NCBI GenBank assembly: GCA_023250495.1
Contig: JAHFAP010000064.1
Location: forward strand, 1,624 to 13,385
Direction of reading: 5' to 3'
Origin: Deltaproteobacteria bacterium
GTDB taxonomy: Bacteria; Desulfobacterota; Binatia; UBA9968
Length of the DNA stretch: 11,762 nucleotides
The notes under the pieces were generated by a model, which worked only from the letters and a program-made list of their open reading frames with translations, made no database searches and had not been told where the DNA came from. Shown piece by piece: positions 1 to 7,182 of this stretch (positions are counted from its first letter, which is position 1; the number at the start of each line of letters is the position of its first letter). A program made the translations under genes and the position numbers.

Positions 1-1535
1 ATCCAAACCCAGCTATTGAAAATCCCCGCGCCCACCAAAGGAAGCACGATGCGGCCCAGCACGCGGAGCGTGGAGGCGCCGGAAACCTTGCCCGCCTCTT
101 CCAATTCCCGGTGCACCTGAATCATGACGCCATTGGTGGTCCGGGTGCCGTAGGCGATCCAGTTGATCGTGTGCGCGATAACGATAATGGCGATGGTGCC
201 GTACACCGGAAAGATCCCTCTATAGGCCAGTCCCAGGTAGCCCAAACCCACGGCGAGAAGGATGCCGGGGATGGCATGGGGGAGAAAGGCCATGGTGTCG
301 AGCAAGCCGCGAAAGCTTACCTGTGTGCGCACGACGACCCAGGAAACCAGGACGCTCAGAAGCATCGTGGCCGTAGGCACAACGAACATAAGAATGGCCG
401 TATTGATAAATGGAAGCGCGCCGGCGTAATCAAAGACGGCGCTGTAATTGCCTAGCGTGATGGTTGAGAGGGCGGCGACGGACGGTAACTGAAGATGCGG
501 CAAGAGGGAAGCCCACAGCAGCACCAGAAAAGGAATGAAAACCTCCATCGAAAGGTAAAACAGGACGAAGGCCATGGCCGGCCATTTCCATCTGCGCAGG
601 GCGATTTCCCGTGGGCGGTAGCCGCGCCCGGTGATGACCGTGTACTTCTTGCCGTGCTGCACCAGCCGTACGTAAAAATAGGCGAGGATCAAGCCGGCCA
701 GGAGCATGACCGCGCCATAGGCGCCCGCGACGCCGTAGTTGGGCAAGCCGGTCGGCGGATTGGTCGAAGTGAAGATCAAGGAGCTCAGCACGAGGATCCG
801 CGCCGGAAGTCCGACAATCGCCGGGACTTCGAAGACAGCGAGCGCGGTCATGAAGAGATAAACCATCACCCCGGCAATCGCGGGCAGAGTGATCGGGATG
901 TTGATTCTCAGGAAGGTTTGAAGCTTGCTCACCCCCGCGGTGTAGGCCGCCTCTTCAAGCGCCGGGTCCATCGTGCGGTAGGCCGCCGCCAGCATGAAGA
1001 ACGCCGGCGGGACGAATGAGACGCCCTGAATGAAGGCCATCCCCGGTATGTTGTAGAGGCTGAGCAGCGGGCGATCCAGGCCGAACAGTTGCGCGGCCCA
1101 TTGGTTCACCAAGCCGATGCGCGGGCTCAGCAGCAGAATCCAGGCGATAGTGCGGAGAAATACTGGAATCAGAATGCCGACGGTCATGAGGACATAGATC
1201 GTGCCTTTCATGGGCAGATCGGTGCGCATGAGCAGCCAGACCAAGGGGACCGCGAAGATAAGCGTGACCAAGACCGTGCCCGAGGCGAACAAAAGCGTAT
1301 TGAGCAGGACTTTGTAGGTGCCGGGAGCGCTGTAGACCGCTATGAAGTTGGCGAGCGTGAGCGGCCCGCCTTCTCCCGGGAATCCGGTGCGTAGGCTCAT
1401 GAGAAACACCATGGCCAGCGGCAGGCCGACCATGACGAGGAGCAGCGCCATCAACCCGCCGGCAAACAGCCCGACGCCGTGGCCCCTTACATCTACAACC
1501 CGGCCCCAGGGGCCGATGTCTGTCACTGCCTTCAC
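1..1535 (-). CDS. Two-domain ABC transporter permease (FbpB/ThiP-like), 3' end cut by window edge
   Basis: This is an inner-membrane permease of a binding-protein-dependent importer, of the double-length type in which one chain carries both transmembrane domains. I translated the minus strand by hand: the frame stays open for about 511 codons from the GTG at 1535 to the left edge. Many hydrophobic segments are visible. Two EAA cytoplasmic loops, which dock the ATPase, are present: EEAAYTAG near residue 193, followed by FLRINIPI, and EEAGKVSG near residue 478, followed by LGRIVLPL. Family members are about 550 residues, so only the last few dozen are missing. It starts 27 nt after the stop of the upstream binding-protein gene and in the same frame, so no longer start is possible. 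The start is inferred; a weak AAGAGA lies before the GTG. The two binding proteins upstream are its likely partners. No ATPase is visible; it may lie past the edge. Substrate unknown. Confidence 0.9.
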   Translation of the reverse strand, partial: MKAVTDIGPWGRVVDVRGHGVGLFAGGLMALLLVMVGLPLAMVFLMSLRTGFPGEGGPLTLANFIAVYSAPGTYKVLLNTLLFASGTVLVTLIFAVPLVWLLMRTDLPMKGTIYVLMTVGILIPVFLRTIAWILLLSPRIGLVNQWAAQLFGLDRPLLSLYNIPGMAFIQGVSFVPPAFFMLAAAYRTMDPALEEAAYTAGVSKLQTFLRINIPITLPAIAGVMVYLFMTALAVFEVPAIVGLPARILVLSSLIFTSTNPPTGLPNYGVAGAYGAVMLLAGLILAYFYVRLVQHGKKYTVITGRGYRPREIALRRWKWPAMAFVLFYLSMEVFIPFLVLLWASLLPHLQLPSVAALSTITLGNYSAVFDYAGALPFINTAILMFVVPTATMLLSVLVSWVVVRTQVSFRGLLDTMAFLPHAIPGILLAVGLGYLGLAYRGIFPVYGTIAIIVIAHTINWIAYGTRTTNGVMIQVHRELEEAGKVSGASTLRVLGRIVLPLVGAGIFNSWVW

Positions 1536-1562
1536 GCTATTTCTCTTGAACCGCGAGGAATT

Positions 1563-2603
1563 TTACAAACCGCTGAAGCCGAAGATCTTGCCGTATTCTC
1601 TGGAGAGCCGGTCGACGGCCTCGGATTGCTCCTGGCTCATGTACACGACCTTTTTCCCCTGCACGTACTTATAGGCGGACGTTCCTGGGATCAAGGCGGA
1701 GCTTTGGCCGGCGTACTTCTCCCAGATCTTCTGCGCCTCGGGAGTCGTGAGAAACGCGGCAAAGAGGTGTCCCACTTTGGGATGCAGGGCGTTCTTCGGC
1801 ACGCCGGCATGGTAGGCGGGCGCAATCAGCGGCGTCACGCCTTCGGCGTGCACCACCGGCGCGCCTTTGTTCTTTTCCGTCTTGATCTCGCTGTCGCTCA
1901 AGGAGGCTGCCACCACGATCTCGCCCAAGAGCAGCCGGTTGTAGATCTCGCCCAGCCTTCCCAGGATCAACTCCTGCTTGGTCAGGGCATTGACAAACTG
2001 GGTGGTCTTCTCTTCGCCCCACGGCCCCGCAGCGAGCCGGGCCAGATGGTGCGTCGCGCTCGACACGCCCATCTTGCCCTTCCACTTCGGATTCAAAAGA
2101 TCATCCCAGCTTTTGGGCGCATCCTTCGCAGACACCAACTGTTTGTTATAGGCGGGAAGCACGAACTGGTTGGCAAAACTCACGGCTCCATTGTCGTATT
2201 GGATCGCCTTGGAGTCCACACCCAGACTCCGATAGTCGAAGGTCTGGTGCAGCTTCCTCAGCCACAGCGTCGCGTGATGGGCGTCCGTGACGACCATCAG
2301 ATCCCACTCGGGCGGCACGGCGCTCGCGGCCAAGCCGACCAGTTTGCCAATGTCTCGGGTCATGTTCCCCGACGGGCTGTACTGCATCTTGATGTTGAGG
2401 CCGTATTTCTGGTTCAATGCCGCGGTGAGCGCCTGAGCACCCTGTGGCGTCAGCGTCGATGGAGCGTAGAATTCCACCGTCCCCTCTTTCTTGGCCGCGG
2501 CGACAAGCTCGTCCACGGGAGCGGCCGACGCGGAGAGCGCCGATCCGAACAATGTCATGGAGATCGTCAGAGCGCCGAGAAAAAACTTGACCTCTTTCAT
2601 CAT
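1563..2603 (-). CDS. Periplasmic ABC solute-binding protein, FbpA-like fold (second of a tandem pair)
   Basis: This is an extracellular solute-binding protein of 346 residues that would deliver a ligand to the downstream permease. A signal peptide is clear: basic MMKEVK, a hydrophobic core, then ASA-AP near residue 28. The mature protein has the features of the iron/thiamine/polyamine-type class: AAAKKEGTVEFYAPST near the N-terminus, YDNGAVSFANQF in the middle, and a C-terminal FLTTPEAQKIWEKY segment. It is about 60% identical by eye to the next upstream gene. The region that holds the Tyr-Tyr Fe(III) ligands in FbpA reads SLSDSE here, so an iron role is doubtful. AAGGTGA overlaps the TAA of the upstream gene and is followed by two consecutive ATGs. 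The second, at 2600, has the better spacing and may be the real start. Translational coupling with the upstream gene is likely. Confidence 0.9.
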   Translation of the reverse strand: MMKEVKFFLGALTISMTLFGSALSASAAPVDELVAAAKKEGTVEFYAPSTLTPQGAQALTAALNQKYGLNIKMQYSPSGNMTRDIGKLVGLAASAVPPEWDLMVVTDAHHATLWLRKLHQTFDYRSLGVDSKAIQYDNGAVSFANQFVLPAYNKQLVSAKDAPKSWDDLLNPKWKGKMGVSSATHHLARLAAGPWGEEKTTQFVNALTKQELILGRLGEIYNRLLLGEIVVAASLSDSEIKTEKNKGAPVVHAEGVTPLIAPAYHAGVPKNALHPKVGHLFAAFLTTPEAQKIWEKYAGQSSALIPGTSAYKYVQGKKVVYMSQEQSEAVDRLSREYGKIFGFSGL

Positions 2604-2611
2604 TCACCTTA
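2598..2611 (-). promoter_or_regulatory. Ribosome-binding site overlapping a stop codon, coupling the two binding-protein genes
   Basis: Read on the minus strand, the sequence is TAAGGTGAATGATG. The TAA ends the upstream binding-protein gene and its last two bases begin the Shine-Dalgarno-like AAGGTGA of the next gene. The first ATG (2603) is only 1 nt from AAGGTG and the second (2600) is 4 nt from it, so initiation at 2600 is more likely. The arrangement is typical of translational coupling and would keep the two paralogues at matched levels. Confidence 0.6.
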
Positions 2612-3643
2612 CTGGAAGCCGAGAATTTTTCCGTAGTCGGTCGACAGCCGGTCGATCATTTCGGCCTGCTCCGGAGTCATGTAAAGGACTTTTTTCCCTT
2701 GAGCGTACTTGTACGCCGTGGTGCCGGGGATGAAAGCCGAGCTTTGACCGCCGTACTCTTCCCAGAGCTTCTGCCCTTCGGATGTCGTGAGGAAGAGCGC
2801 GAACAACGCGCCGACGTTGGGGTGCGCCGCGCCTTTGACCACGCCGGCGTTGTACGCGGGCGAGATCACAGGCTCGATCCGTTCGGCGTGGACGATAGGA
2901 GCGCCGCTCTTTTTCGCCGTGTTGATGTAGCTATCGGTGAGCGTGGCGATCATCACGATCTCTCCAGTCTGGAGCCGGGTGTAGAGCGCTCCCATCGTGC
3001 CCAGGACCAGCTCCTGCTTGGCCAGCGCCTTCACAAACTCCGTGGTCTTCTTCTCGCCCCACGCCCCGGCCGCCAGGCGCGCCAGATGATGCGTCGTCGT
3101 GGACATGCCGAGCTTGCCTCCCTTCCATTTCGGGTCGAGTAAGTCTTCCCATCGCTTCGGCACGTCTTGAGGCGGCAGGACCTTTGAGTTGTACGCGGGA
3201 TAGACGAACTGGTTGGCGAGGATGATGGTGCCGTTGTCGTACTGAACCCAGTGCGGATTTACGCCGAGCTTCGCGTAGTCGAACGGCTGATGCAGCTTTC
3301 TCAGCCACAGAGTGGCGTGGTGCGCGTCCGTGACCACCATGACGTCCCACTCAGGTGTCGCGCCGGCGGCGCTCTGCGTGACCACCTTAGCCACGTCGCC
3401 GACCATGTTGTTGGAGGGGCTGTATTGGACCTTTATGCTCAGGCCGTACTTTTTGTTGAATCCCGCTGCCAGCGCCTGCGTTCCCTGAGGGCCGAGCGTC
3501 GACGGAGCGAGCAGCTCCAACGTTCCTTCTTTCTTCGCCGCGGCGATCAGTTGCTCTATGCTCGCAACGGACGCAGCGTGCAGTTGCTCCACGAAGAGCC
3601 ACAGCACAGCGAAATTTACGAGCAGGAATGAAAATCGCCTCAT
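2609..3643 (-). CDS. Periplasmic ABC solute-binding protein, FbpA-like fold (first of a tandem pair)
   Basis: This is a solute-binding protein of 344 residues and a paralogue of the gene 5 nt downstream. The signal peptide is MRRF plus a hydrophobic stretch ending LHA-AS near residue 24. Shared blocks with the paralogue include a 20-residue identical segment beginning VVTDAHHATLWLRK, plus YDNG, THHLARLAAG and KQELVLG/KQELILG. These probably form the ligand pocket and core. At the place of the FbpA iron tyrosines it has TLTDSYIN, so one Tyr may remain, but not the adjacent pair. The start is well supported: AGGAGGGG lies just upstream of the ATG at 3643. It heads the transport part of the operon, about 100 nt after the LVIVD gene. 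Ligand unknown; a small organic acid or metal complex is possible. Confidence 0.9.
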   Translation of the reverse strand: MRRFSFLLVNFAVLWLFVEQLHAASVASIEQLIAAAKKEGTLELLAPSTLGPQGTQALAAGFNKKYGLSIKVQYSPSNNMVGDVAKVVTQSAAGATPEWDVMVVTDAHHATLWLRKLHQPFDYAKLGVNPHWVQYDNGTIILANQFVYPAYNSKVLPPQDVPKRWEDLLDPKWKGGKLGMSTTTHHLARLAAGAWGEKKTTEFVKALAKQELVLGTMGALYTRLQTGEIVMIATLTDSYINTAKKSGAPIVHAERIEPVISPAYNAGVVKGAAHPNVGALFALFLTTSEGQKLWEEYGGQSSAFIPGTTAYKYAQGKKVLYMTPEQAEMIDRLSTDYGKILGFQ

Positions 3644-3673
3644 AATCCCCTCCTGAGAAAAACCAGCGGCTAG

Positions 3674-3729
3674 ACCCTCACCCGTTCCCTCTCCCTAAGG
3701 GAGGGGGTTAGAGTGAGGGTGAGCTTTTT
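3674..3729. repeat. GC-rich intergenic inverted repeat, REP-like
   Basis: The gap between the LVIVD gene and the first binding-protein gene holds a strong dyad. The inner stem is CTCCCT (3691-3696) with AGGGAG (3698-3703) around a single A. The outer arms are CTCACCC (3677-3683) with GGGTGAG (3717-3723), and an alternative register pairs CCCTCAC (3675-3681) with GTGAGGG (3713-3719). Five Ts follow at 3725-3729 on the plus strand, but no plus-strand gene leads into it. Both flanking genes are read on the minus strand, where no U-tract follows directly. It therefore looks more like a dispersed palindromic repeat, or an RNA-stability element inside the operon, than a canonical terminator. Copy number elsewhere in the genome cannot be seen here. 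Confidence 0.6.
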
Positions 3730-3745
3730 AGCATTGCCACACACT

Positions 3746-4948
3746 CTACTGAATCTTCGGGCCGATGTATTCCAGGATGTAAAGTCCGCCTTTGATTCGA
3801 TCCGTCACATAGATCAGCCCGTCCGTGTCGACATACAGATCGTTGAACATCGGCGCCTTTTGCCCCTCCGGCGGCGGCGGAATGAAGAAGCCCACTTCCT
3901 CCGGGCGGTACTGATTTCTGATGTCGAAGATCCGCAGGCCGGCATTGTAGTATGTGACGAAGATGATGTTCTCGCTTTGGAACGAGCCGGGCCTGTTCTC
4001 ATGGACGTTGTGCGGACCGAAGCGGAGTCCGCGTTTGCAAAAGTCGCCTTGCGGCACCGGACACGTGCTGATCATCACCGGATTTCTTTCCTCCCGGACG
4101 TCGATCAACCAGACTCGTTTTTCTCCCTCCTGACAGTCGTACTTCACAGACTCGTCGACGGCGACCACGAGTTTTCTTCCCGGAAGCGGCAAAGTCGTAT
4201 GCGCGTAACCGCCGTAGGGCGGGCTCCAGTCGAGGCGACTGATGGTCTTCGGCTTGCCGATATTGGAGATGTCGACGATGGCCATCCCCGCGTCGACTAA
4301 CGCGACATAGGCTCGGTTCCCGTTCGGAATAATGCCGTGAACGTAAAAATGCTCGCCTGGAAACGGCGCCCACTCCGGCGGGGTCTCTTCCCCTTCTTTC
4401 GTTCCCGGAACCCACCACAGCCCTGTCTGCTTAGGATGCGACGGATCCGAAATATCCGCGATCAGATAAGCCCTCTCCTTGATGCCCGGCATCATCGCTC
4501 CGACGTGAGCGTATTTCCCGTCGGTGAACCACATGCGGTGCACGCCTTTTCCAGGGATACGCATATAGCCGATCTCGCGCGGCTCGGTTGGATTTGCAAT
4601 GCTATAGATACGGATTCCCGCTTCGTTAGGCACGCTGGCGCTAATCGTTTTGTCAAAGTAGGGACGCTCCTGGTTCTGAATCAAAATATCGCCGGCGATT
4701 TGAACTTTGTGGGCGTGGGTGTTGGGAGGATGGACCATCTGGCGCACGACCCGTGGCTCCCCCGGGTCGGCGGCGTCCACAATCGTGAGCGCCATCGGTG
4801 AAGTTCCGAGATGGGCGACATAAACGTAGCGCCCCACCTTGAGAAGCTGCATGCCGTCCCCATGGCCGTTGAGATCATGGTGCGCTATGAGTCGGACATT
4901 CAACCGCTCACTGCGCTCCTCTATCGCCTGCGCCTCTTTCGACCGCAT
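3746..4948 (-). CDS. LVIVD-repeat beta-propeller protein
   Basis: This protein of 400 residues is built of repeated LVIVD-type strands. Six are visible in order: LTIVDAADPGEP, IRIYSIANPTEP, AYLIADISDPSHP, MAIVDISNIGKP, VWLIDVREERNP and LRIFDIRNQYRP. This predicts a beta-propeller. No signal peptide is seen, so it is probably cytoplasmic. Conserved-looking polar sites include HHDLNGHGDGMQ near the start, THAHK, and FGPHNVHENRP with two nearby cysteines. The His-rich sites suggest a metal or ligand site on the propeller, as in selenium-binding-protein/methanethiol-oxidase-type propellers, but that is inference. I chose the ATG at 4948 because AGGAG lies 9 nt upstream and a promoter at 5005-5034 would fall inside the longer TTG-started frame (5050), which also has a nearby AGGAG. 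Function unknown; it leads the transport operon. Confidence 0.8.
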   Translation of the reverse strand: MRSKEAQAIEERSERLNVRLIAHHDLNGHGDGMQLLKVGRYVYVAHLGTSPMALTIVDAADPGEPRVVRQMVHPPNTHAHKVQIAGDILIQNQERPYFDKTISASVPNEAGIRIYSIANPTEPREIGYMRIPGKGVHRMWFTDGKYAHVGAMMPGIKERAYLIADISDPSHPKQTGLWWVPGTKEGEETPPEWAPFPGEHFYVHGIIPNGNRAYVALVDAGMAIVDISNIGKPKTISRLDWSPPYGGYAHTTLPLPGRKLVVAVDESVKYDCQEGEKRVWLIDVREERNPVMISTCPVPQGDFCKRGLRFGPHNVHENRPGSFQSENIIFVTYYNAGLRIFDIRNQYRPEEVGFFIPPPPEGQKAPMFNDLYVDTDGLIYVTDRIKGGLYILEYIGPKIQ

Positions 4949-5004
4949 CGGGCAACGCTCCTGAACGCCCAGTATTTCTGCCGATCTCAAAAAATCGCCT
5001 CCCT

Positions 5005-5034
5005 CATATACTGCCCCTGTCACGCCGATGTCAA
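5005..5034 (-). promoter_or_regulatory. Sigma70-like promoter for the LVIVD/transporter operon
   Basis: On the minus strand a perfect TTGACA (5034-5029) is followed after 18 nt by TATATG (5010-5005), matching four of six bases of the -10 consensus. Transcription would start near 4998, leaving a leader of about 50 nt before the ATG at 4948. This agrees with the shorter start for the LVIVD protein. Recognised by eye only. Confidence 0.5.
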
Positions 5035-5080
5035 ACGGCCGCAGAGTCAACTCTTCTCCTGGTCAACCACCCTGCTTCCG

Positions 5081-5089
5081 TGCTATGAA
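5081..5089 (+). promoter_or_regulatory. Possible extended -10 for the plus-strand catabolic operon
   Basis: TGCTATGAA (5081-5089) has the TGn extension followed by TATGAA, four of six matches to the -10 consensus. No good -35 is seen at the right distance, since positions 5060-5066 are only weakly similar. It lies about 48 nt before the first gene of the operon, at 5137, in the divergent intergenic region, so the position is sensible but the sequence support is weak. Confidence 0.3.
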
Positions 5090-5136
5090 CTCGACCGAAG
5101 ATAGCGGCCACGAATCTCTCATTCCGGGAGGTAAAT

Positions 5137-6120
5137 ATGAAGCGGAGCTTCGCCATCCTATCCCTACTCGCTTTCATGTCTCTGACAGCATCGCCCCTTC
5201 ACGCCCAAACCAAGCGGATCGCAGTGGCCTACAGCGCGATCAGCGCCACGCAGTCCGCTTTTTACCTCGCCAAGGACGCCAAGTTGTTTGAAAAGCACGG
5301 CCTTTACGTCGATCCGGTCTATGTGGCGGGTGGCAGCCGAGTGTCTCAAGCGATGATCGCGGGAGAATTCGCTGTGGCCCTGGCCGGCGGAAATATTGTG
5401 TTTGCGAATCTTGCAGGCGGTGACATTGTCACCGTTGGCGGCGTGGTGAATGTGCCATCATTCTACCTTTACGTGCAGCCATCAATCAAAAGACAAGAAG
5501 ATCTGAGAGGCCAAGCCTTGGGAATCACCCGCTACGGCGCCTCCACCGATTTCACTTTGCGATTTTTGCTAAAAAAATGGGGACTGGAGCCCGATCGCGA
5601 TGTCAAAGTCATCCAAATGGGCGGACAGCCGGAAATTTTTGCCGGGATGCAGGCTGGCGTAATTCAGGGAGGAATTCTGTCCTCGCCTGGAGACTTTAAG
5701 GCGAAAAAAGCCGGCTTTGCCATGCTCGCTAATTTCGCCAAAGTAGGACTCGATTATCCAACCACGAGTATCGTTTCCACTCGTTCGATGATTAAGAAGG
5801 ACCGGGAAACGGTGAAACGATTCGTGATGGCCTATAGCGAGGCCGTGGATCGTTTATTTCGCGATAAAGAGCTGGCTATCAAGGTAATCGGAAAGTGGAC
5901 GCGTACTCAAGACCGTGAAACGTTGGAGTCGTCGTACGAGTACGCCACGAACTTTATCGAAAGACCGCCGCACCTCCCTTACAAGGCCATCGACATGGTC
6001 CTCGCGCAGACCGCAGAGACAGATGTTAGGGCGAAGGGGCGCAAAGCCGAGGAATTCATCGACCCCAGTATCTACAACGAGCTGGAGAAGAGCGGTTACT
6101 TCAAGTCTTTGGGGCGGTAA
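5137..6120 (+). CDS. NMT1/SsuA-like ABC solute-binding protein
   Basis: This is a periplasmic binding protein of 327 residues, of the NMT1/THI5-like class that binds sulfonates, nitrate, pyrimidines or aromatic acids. The signal peptide MKRSFAILSLLAF ends LHA-Q at about residue 23. Typical features follow in order: IAVAYSAISATQSAFYLAKD, then LFEKHGLYVDPVYVAGGS, AMIAGEFAVALAGG, EDLRGQALGITRYGASTDF and QAGVIQGGILSSPGDFKAKKAG. GGGAGG lies 7 nt before the ATG at 5137. No permease or ATPase of this class is nearby, so it must use a distant one or act as an orphan sensor/receptor. It is the first of six co-directional genes and 9 nt before the LLM gene. By association its ligand may be the compound degraded by the following enzymes, but the ligand cannot be read from sequence. 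Confidence 0.9.
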   Translation: MKRSFAILSLLAFMSLTASPLHAQTKRIAVAYSAISATQSAFYLAKDAKLFEKHGLYVDPVYVAGGSRVSQAMIAGEFAVALAGGNIVFANLAGGDIVTVGGVVNVPSFYLYVQPSIKRQEDLRGQALGITRYGASTDFTLRFLLKKWGLEPDRDVKVIQMGGQPEIFAGMQAGVIQGGILSSPGDFKAKKAGFAMLANFAKVGLDYPTTSIVSTRSMIKKDRETVKRFVMAYSEAVDRLFRDKELAIKVIGKWTRTQDRETLESSYEYATNFIERPPHLPYKAIDMVLAQTAETDVRAKGRKAEEFIDPSIYNELEKSGYFKSLGR

Positions 6121-6129
6121 GAAGATGAG

Positions 6130-7125
6130 ATGGAACTGAATCTCCACGGATCGGCGAGAACAATAGCGGAGGCCGTCCAGCGTGCCCGATCGGCAGAGGC
6201 CGCAGGCTTTGACGGCATCTTCTTCGCGGACAGCCAGCTCAGCTCTCTCGATCCGTTTCAGGTCCTGGCGCTCTGCGCCACCCAAACCACTCGCCTGCGA
6301 CTCGGCACCGCCGTCAGCAACATGGTTTACCGCGACCCGAGCGTGCTGGCGAACTCCGCCGTCACCGTCAACGAGATCTCCCAAGGACGCGCCGTTTTAG
6401 GTTTGGGAACCGGAGACGGCCCGGTTTACAGCCTAGGACGCAGCGCGACAAAGCTGGCTGAGTTCGAACAGGGGCTGCGAACGATCCGCGATCTCGTGCG
6501 GGGAAAGTCCATTTCTGTTCCGCGAGGGAAAGAACGGCAGGCCGAAGGCAGAGTGAACCTGCGGGTGGGCAAGCTGCCGGTGCCGATCTATATCTCCGCC
6601 GAAGGACCGCGCAGCCTGAGAGTCGCCGGCAGAGTCGCGGACGGCGTGATTCTCGGGAGCGGTTTCGATCTTAGAGTTCTCGACTGGGCAAGGGAGCAAG
6701 TCGCCGAAGGCGCGCGCGAGGCGGGACGCGATCCATCGGAGATCGACATCATGCCCGCGGGTATGATCGCGGTGGACGACGACGGTCCTCGGGCGCGCAG
6801 CCTCGTGCGCTCGCGATTGGCCAATCGGGCGCACCACAATTTCCGTTTCACCCTGGAGACCGTACCTCCAGACGAAGTTGCCGGAGTGAAGCGATTCATG
6901 GCTGGGTTCGATATCTCGAAGCCCCTCGAAGAAAGAATCGATCCAAACCTCGTCACCGACTACCTGGTTCAGCGCTTCACGATTGCCGGCACGCCGCAGG
7001 AGTGCGTGCAGCGCGTGCGCGAACTGGCGCAAGCGGGCGTAAGGCGTCTCCTTCTAACACCGCCCGAAGCCATCTATCATCAAGTTTTGCAGGCCTGGGG
7101 CTGCAAGGTAATTCCGCAATTATGA
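6130..7125 (+). CDS. LLM-class (luciferase-like) flavin- or F420-dependent oxidoreductase
   Basis: This 331-residue TIM-barrel enzyme belongs to the bacterial luciferase-like monooxygenase / methylene-H4MPT reductase superfamily. Visible motifs are AAGFDGIFFADSQ (about 24-36), TTRLRLGTAVSNMVYRDP (about 53-70), ISQGRAVLGLGTGDGPVYSLG (about 83-103), PVPIYISAEGPRSLRVAGRVADGVILG (mid-protein) and a C-terminal FTIAGTPQECVQRVREL segment. Members use reduced FMN or F420 to oxidise or reduce small organic molecules. The GTGDGPVYSLG loop is more like the F420-type branch, but the cofactor is not settled. The N-terminus is short for the family, with little of the first strand. No longer start exists, because the frame is closed by the stop of the upstream binding-protein gene 9 nt before. 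The ribosome-binding site is weak. Confidence 0.88.
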   Translation: MELNLHGSARTIAEAVQRARSAEAAGFDGIFFADSQLSSLDPFQVLALCATQTTRLRLGTAVSNMVYRDPSVLANSAVTVNEISQGRAVLGLGTGDGPVYSLGRSATKLAEFEQGLRTIRDLVRGKSISVPRGKERQAEGRVNLRVGKLPVPIYISAEGPRSLRVAGRVADGVILGSGFDLRVLDWAREQVAEGAREAGRDPSEIDIMPAGMIAVDDDGPRARSLVRSRLANRAHHNFRFTLETVPPDEVAGVKRFMAGFDISKPLEERIDPNLVTDYLVQRFTIAGTPQECVQRVRELAQAGVRRLLLTPPEAIYHQVLQAWGCKVIPQL

Positions 7126-7126
7126 A

Positions 7127-7177
7127 TTTTGAGTTTTGAGTTTTGAATTCAAAATTCAACATTAAACATTCAAAATT
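7127..7177 (+). repeat. AT-rich intergenic repeat with a perfect 14-bp palindrome
   Basis: The 57-nt gap between the LLM and dehydrogenase genes is very AT-rich in otherwise GC-rich surroundings. It holds TTTTGAG twice in tandem (7127-7133 and 7134-7140), then the perfect palindrome TTTTGAATTCAAAA (7141-7154). The decamer ATTCAAAATT occurs twice, at 7147-7156 and 7168-7177. Left and right halves are imperfectly complementary around the palindrome, so the RNA could fold into a hairpin. It has the look of a dispersed intergenic repeat. No Shine-Dalgarno sequence is seen before the next ATG at 7183. Confidence 0.7.
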
Positions 7178-7182
7178 AACGT

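Noticed and set aside
111..1394. Three plus-strand open frames opposite the permease
   Set aside because: Highly charged, repetitive translations with no motif, while the minus strand gives an intact permease with two EAA loops. The absence of stops reflects base composition.
1479..2636. Long plus-strand open frame of about 385 codons opposite the permease and binding-protein genes
   Set aside because: It is the antisense of genes with clear family motifs and its translation is low-complexity, rich in Arg, Gly, His and Gln, with no recognisable domain.
1..3643. Annotation as a ferric iron (fbpABC) importer
   Set aside because: Fold and permease type fit the family, but the adjacent Tyr iron ligands are not seen in either binding protein, so no iron gene symbol is given.
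3691..3729. Rho-independent terminator reading on the plus strand (stem then five Ts)
   Set aside because: No plus-strand gene runs into it, and both neighbours are transcribed on the other strand, where no U-tract directly follows the stem.
4949..5050. N-terminal extension of the LVIVD protein from a TTG at 5050, preceded by AGGAG
   Set aside because: A TTGACA/TATATG promoter lies inside this stretch, the ATG at 4948 has its own AGGAG, and the extra 34 residues do not look like the propeller or a signal peptide. It remains possible but less likely.
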